A stretch of 64,000 nt of DNA from Chromatiales bacterium (GTDB taxonomy: Bacteria > Pseudomonadota > Gammaproteobacteria > Steroidobacterales > GCA-2729495): the NCBI GenBank assembly GCA_002688175.1, contig NZCC01000023.1, positions 1-64,000 of the forward strand. The letters are read 5' to 3'. Position 1 is the first letter of the stretch; every line of letters begins with the position of its first letter. The notes beneath the pieces were generated by a model. It was not told the origin of the DNA, ran no database searches, and was given only the letters and a program-made list of their open reading frames with translations. A program made the position numbers and the translations under genes. This document shows positions 63,577-64,000 of this stretch, one piece after another.

Positions 63577-63663
63577 AAAACAGAGGCCTGATTGTCAGGC
63601 AGCCGTTGGCCTGTGTCGATATAATGCTGTAGTACGGTATTGCATCGGCTGGAGAACTCTAAA

Positions 63664-64000
63664 GTGAATACCAAGCGGGTCCGGATTCTACTGCTGTTAG
63701 CGGTTGTCATCGTTGCGATAGCGGTTGCCTGGCAGCTGGCCGGGCGTTCTCAACCGGTGCGTATCGGTGTCATTGCAGTCGAACGTGGCGAGGTGATGTC
63801 CATAGTGTCCAATACGCGTGCCGGTACCGTTGATGCCTGTCGGCGGGCGGGTATGTCGCCGTCACTCGGTGGTCAGATTGCCGAGTTACCGGTACGCAAA
63901 GGGGATGCGGTCAAGACCGGGCAGATCATGCTGGAACTGTGGAATGAAGATCTGCGTGCCGAACTGGAGTTGGCACGACGCGATGTAGTGGCCAGTCGTG
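63664..64000 (+). CDS. HlyD/RND-type periplasmic adaptor protein (5' end only)
   Basis: GTG start at 63664; the frame runs off the window. An N-terminal membrane anchor (RVRILLLLAVVIVAIAVAW) is followed by a periplasmic adaptor start: VRIGVIAVERGEVMSIVSNT, then a biotinyl/lipoyl-like segment (GGQIAELPVRKGDAVKTGQIMLELWNEDL) and the start of a coiled-coil hairpin (LRAELELARRDVVASR). It should link an inner-membrane pump (ABC or RND) to an outer-membrane channel, presumably encoded downstream. Confidence 0.85.
   Translation, partial: MNTKRVRILLLLAVVIVAIAVAWQLAGRSQPVRIGVIAVERGEVMSIVSNTRAGTVDACRRAGMSPSLGGQIAELPVRKGDAVKTGQIMLELWNEDLRAELELARRDVVASR

Noticed and set aside
1..64000. tRNA and rRNA genes
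   Set aside because: No T-loop GTTCRANTC with an acceptor stem, and no conserved rRNA segments were seen on either strand.

Overview
The window looks like chromosome of a free-living, aerobic, heterotrophic gammaproteobacterium. HtpX, Nei, DNA polymerase IV, NnrU, HupE/UreJ and an OmpR-type winged-helix regulator fused to a TolB-like domain are all typical of that class. I cannot place it more precisely. I saw no rRNA, tRNA, CRISPR array, phage operon or transposase. Most transcription units have one to three genes and strands alternate often.

Layout. 0-7 kb: a glutathione S-transferase, a dienelactone-hydrolase remnant, a ParE-type toxin-antitoxin pair preceded by an orphan antitoxin, a cupin/NTF2-like operon, an APC permease and a HigBA-type pair. 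7-17 kb: oxidoreductases, namely a molybdopterin hydroxylase with its [2Fe-2S] subunit, two NAD(P)-binding proteins, and a quinohemoprotein dehydrogenase/SDR/diheme cytochrome operon (the cytochrome is frameshifted). 17-23 kb: a HupE cluster, a second HigBA-type pair, htpX, a DsbA-like protein, a methyltransferase and an amidase. 23-39 kb: a diheme cytochrome, a PQQ sugar dehydrogenase, a GntR/Rieske oxygenase pair, hydrolases, an MFS carrier, an amine oxidase, a kelch protein and an LLM-type flavoenzyme. 39-52 kb: a membrane protein behind a c-di-GMP-I riboswitch, nei, a bilin-reductase-like protein, and many single genes. 52-64 kb: a metal-linked module (exported CbiX-like protein plus a Met/His-rich barrel), a ParA-like ATPase, a dehalogenase-like hydrolase, dinB, a HemF-like protein, and the start of an HlyD-type adaptor.

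The main unexplained signal is a dense set of short interspersed repeats in three types. Type A is the palindrome GGTGTC(A/T)GACACC. Type C is GGGGTC(A/T)GACCCC, the same hairpin with a compensated base-pair change and the same UC(A/U)GA loop. Type B is AGGTGCCGGGTTTATTT, single or as inverted pairs. They lie between genes over roughly 0-52 kb, often within a few bases of a stop or start codon, and I found none from 52 to 64 kb. Several supply the stop or start codon of a gene or interrupt a reading frame, and two composite copies flank single genes as direct repeats. No mobilising enzyme is visible here.

The other leading observations are the c-di-GMP-I riboswitch on the minus strand ahead of an uncharacterised membrane protein, and a candidate minus-strand small RNA or leader near 53.1 kb with a CCUCC loop and a strong intrinsic terminator. 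Four genes carry single frameshifts that could be real decay or assembly errors.
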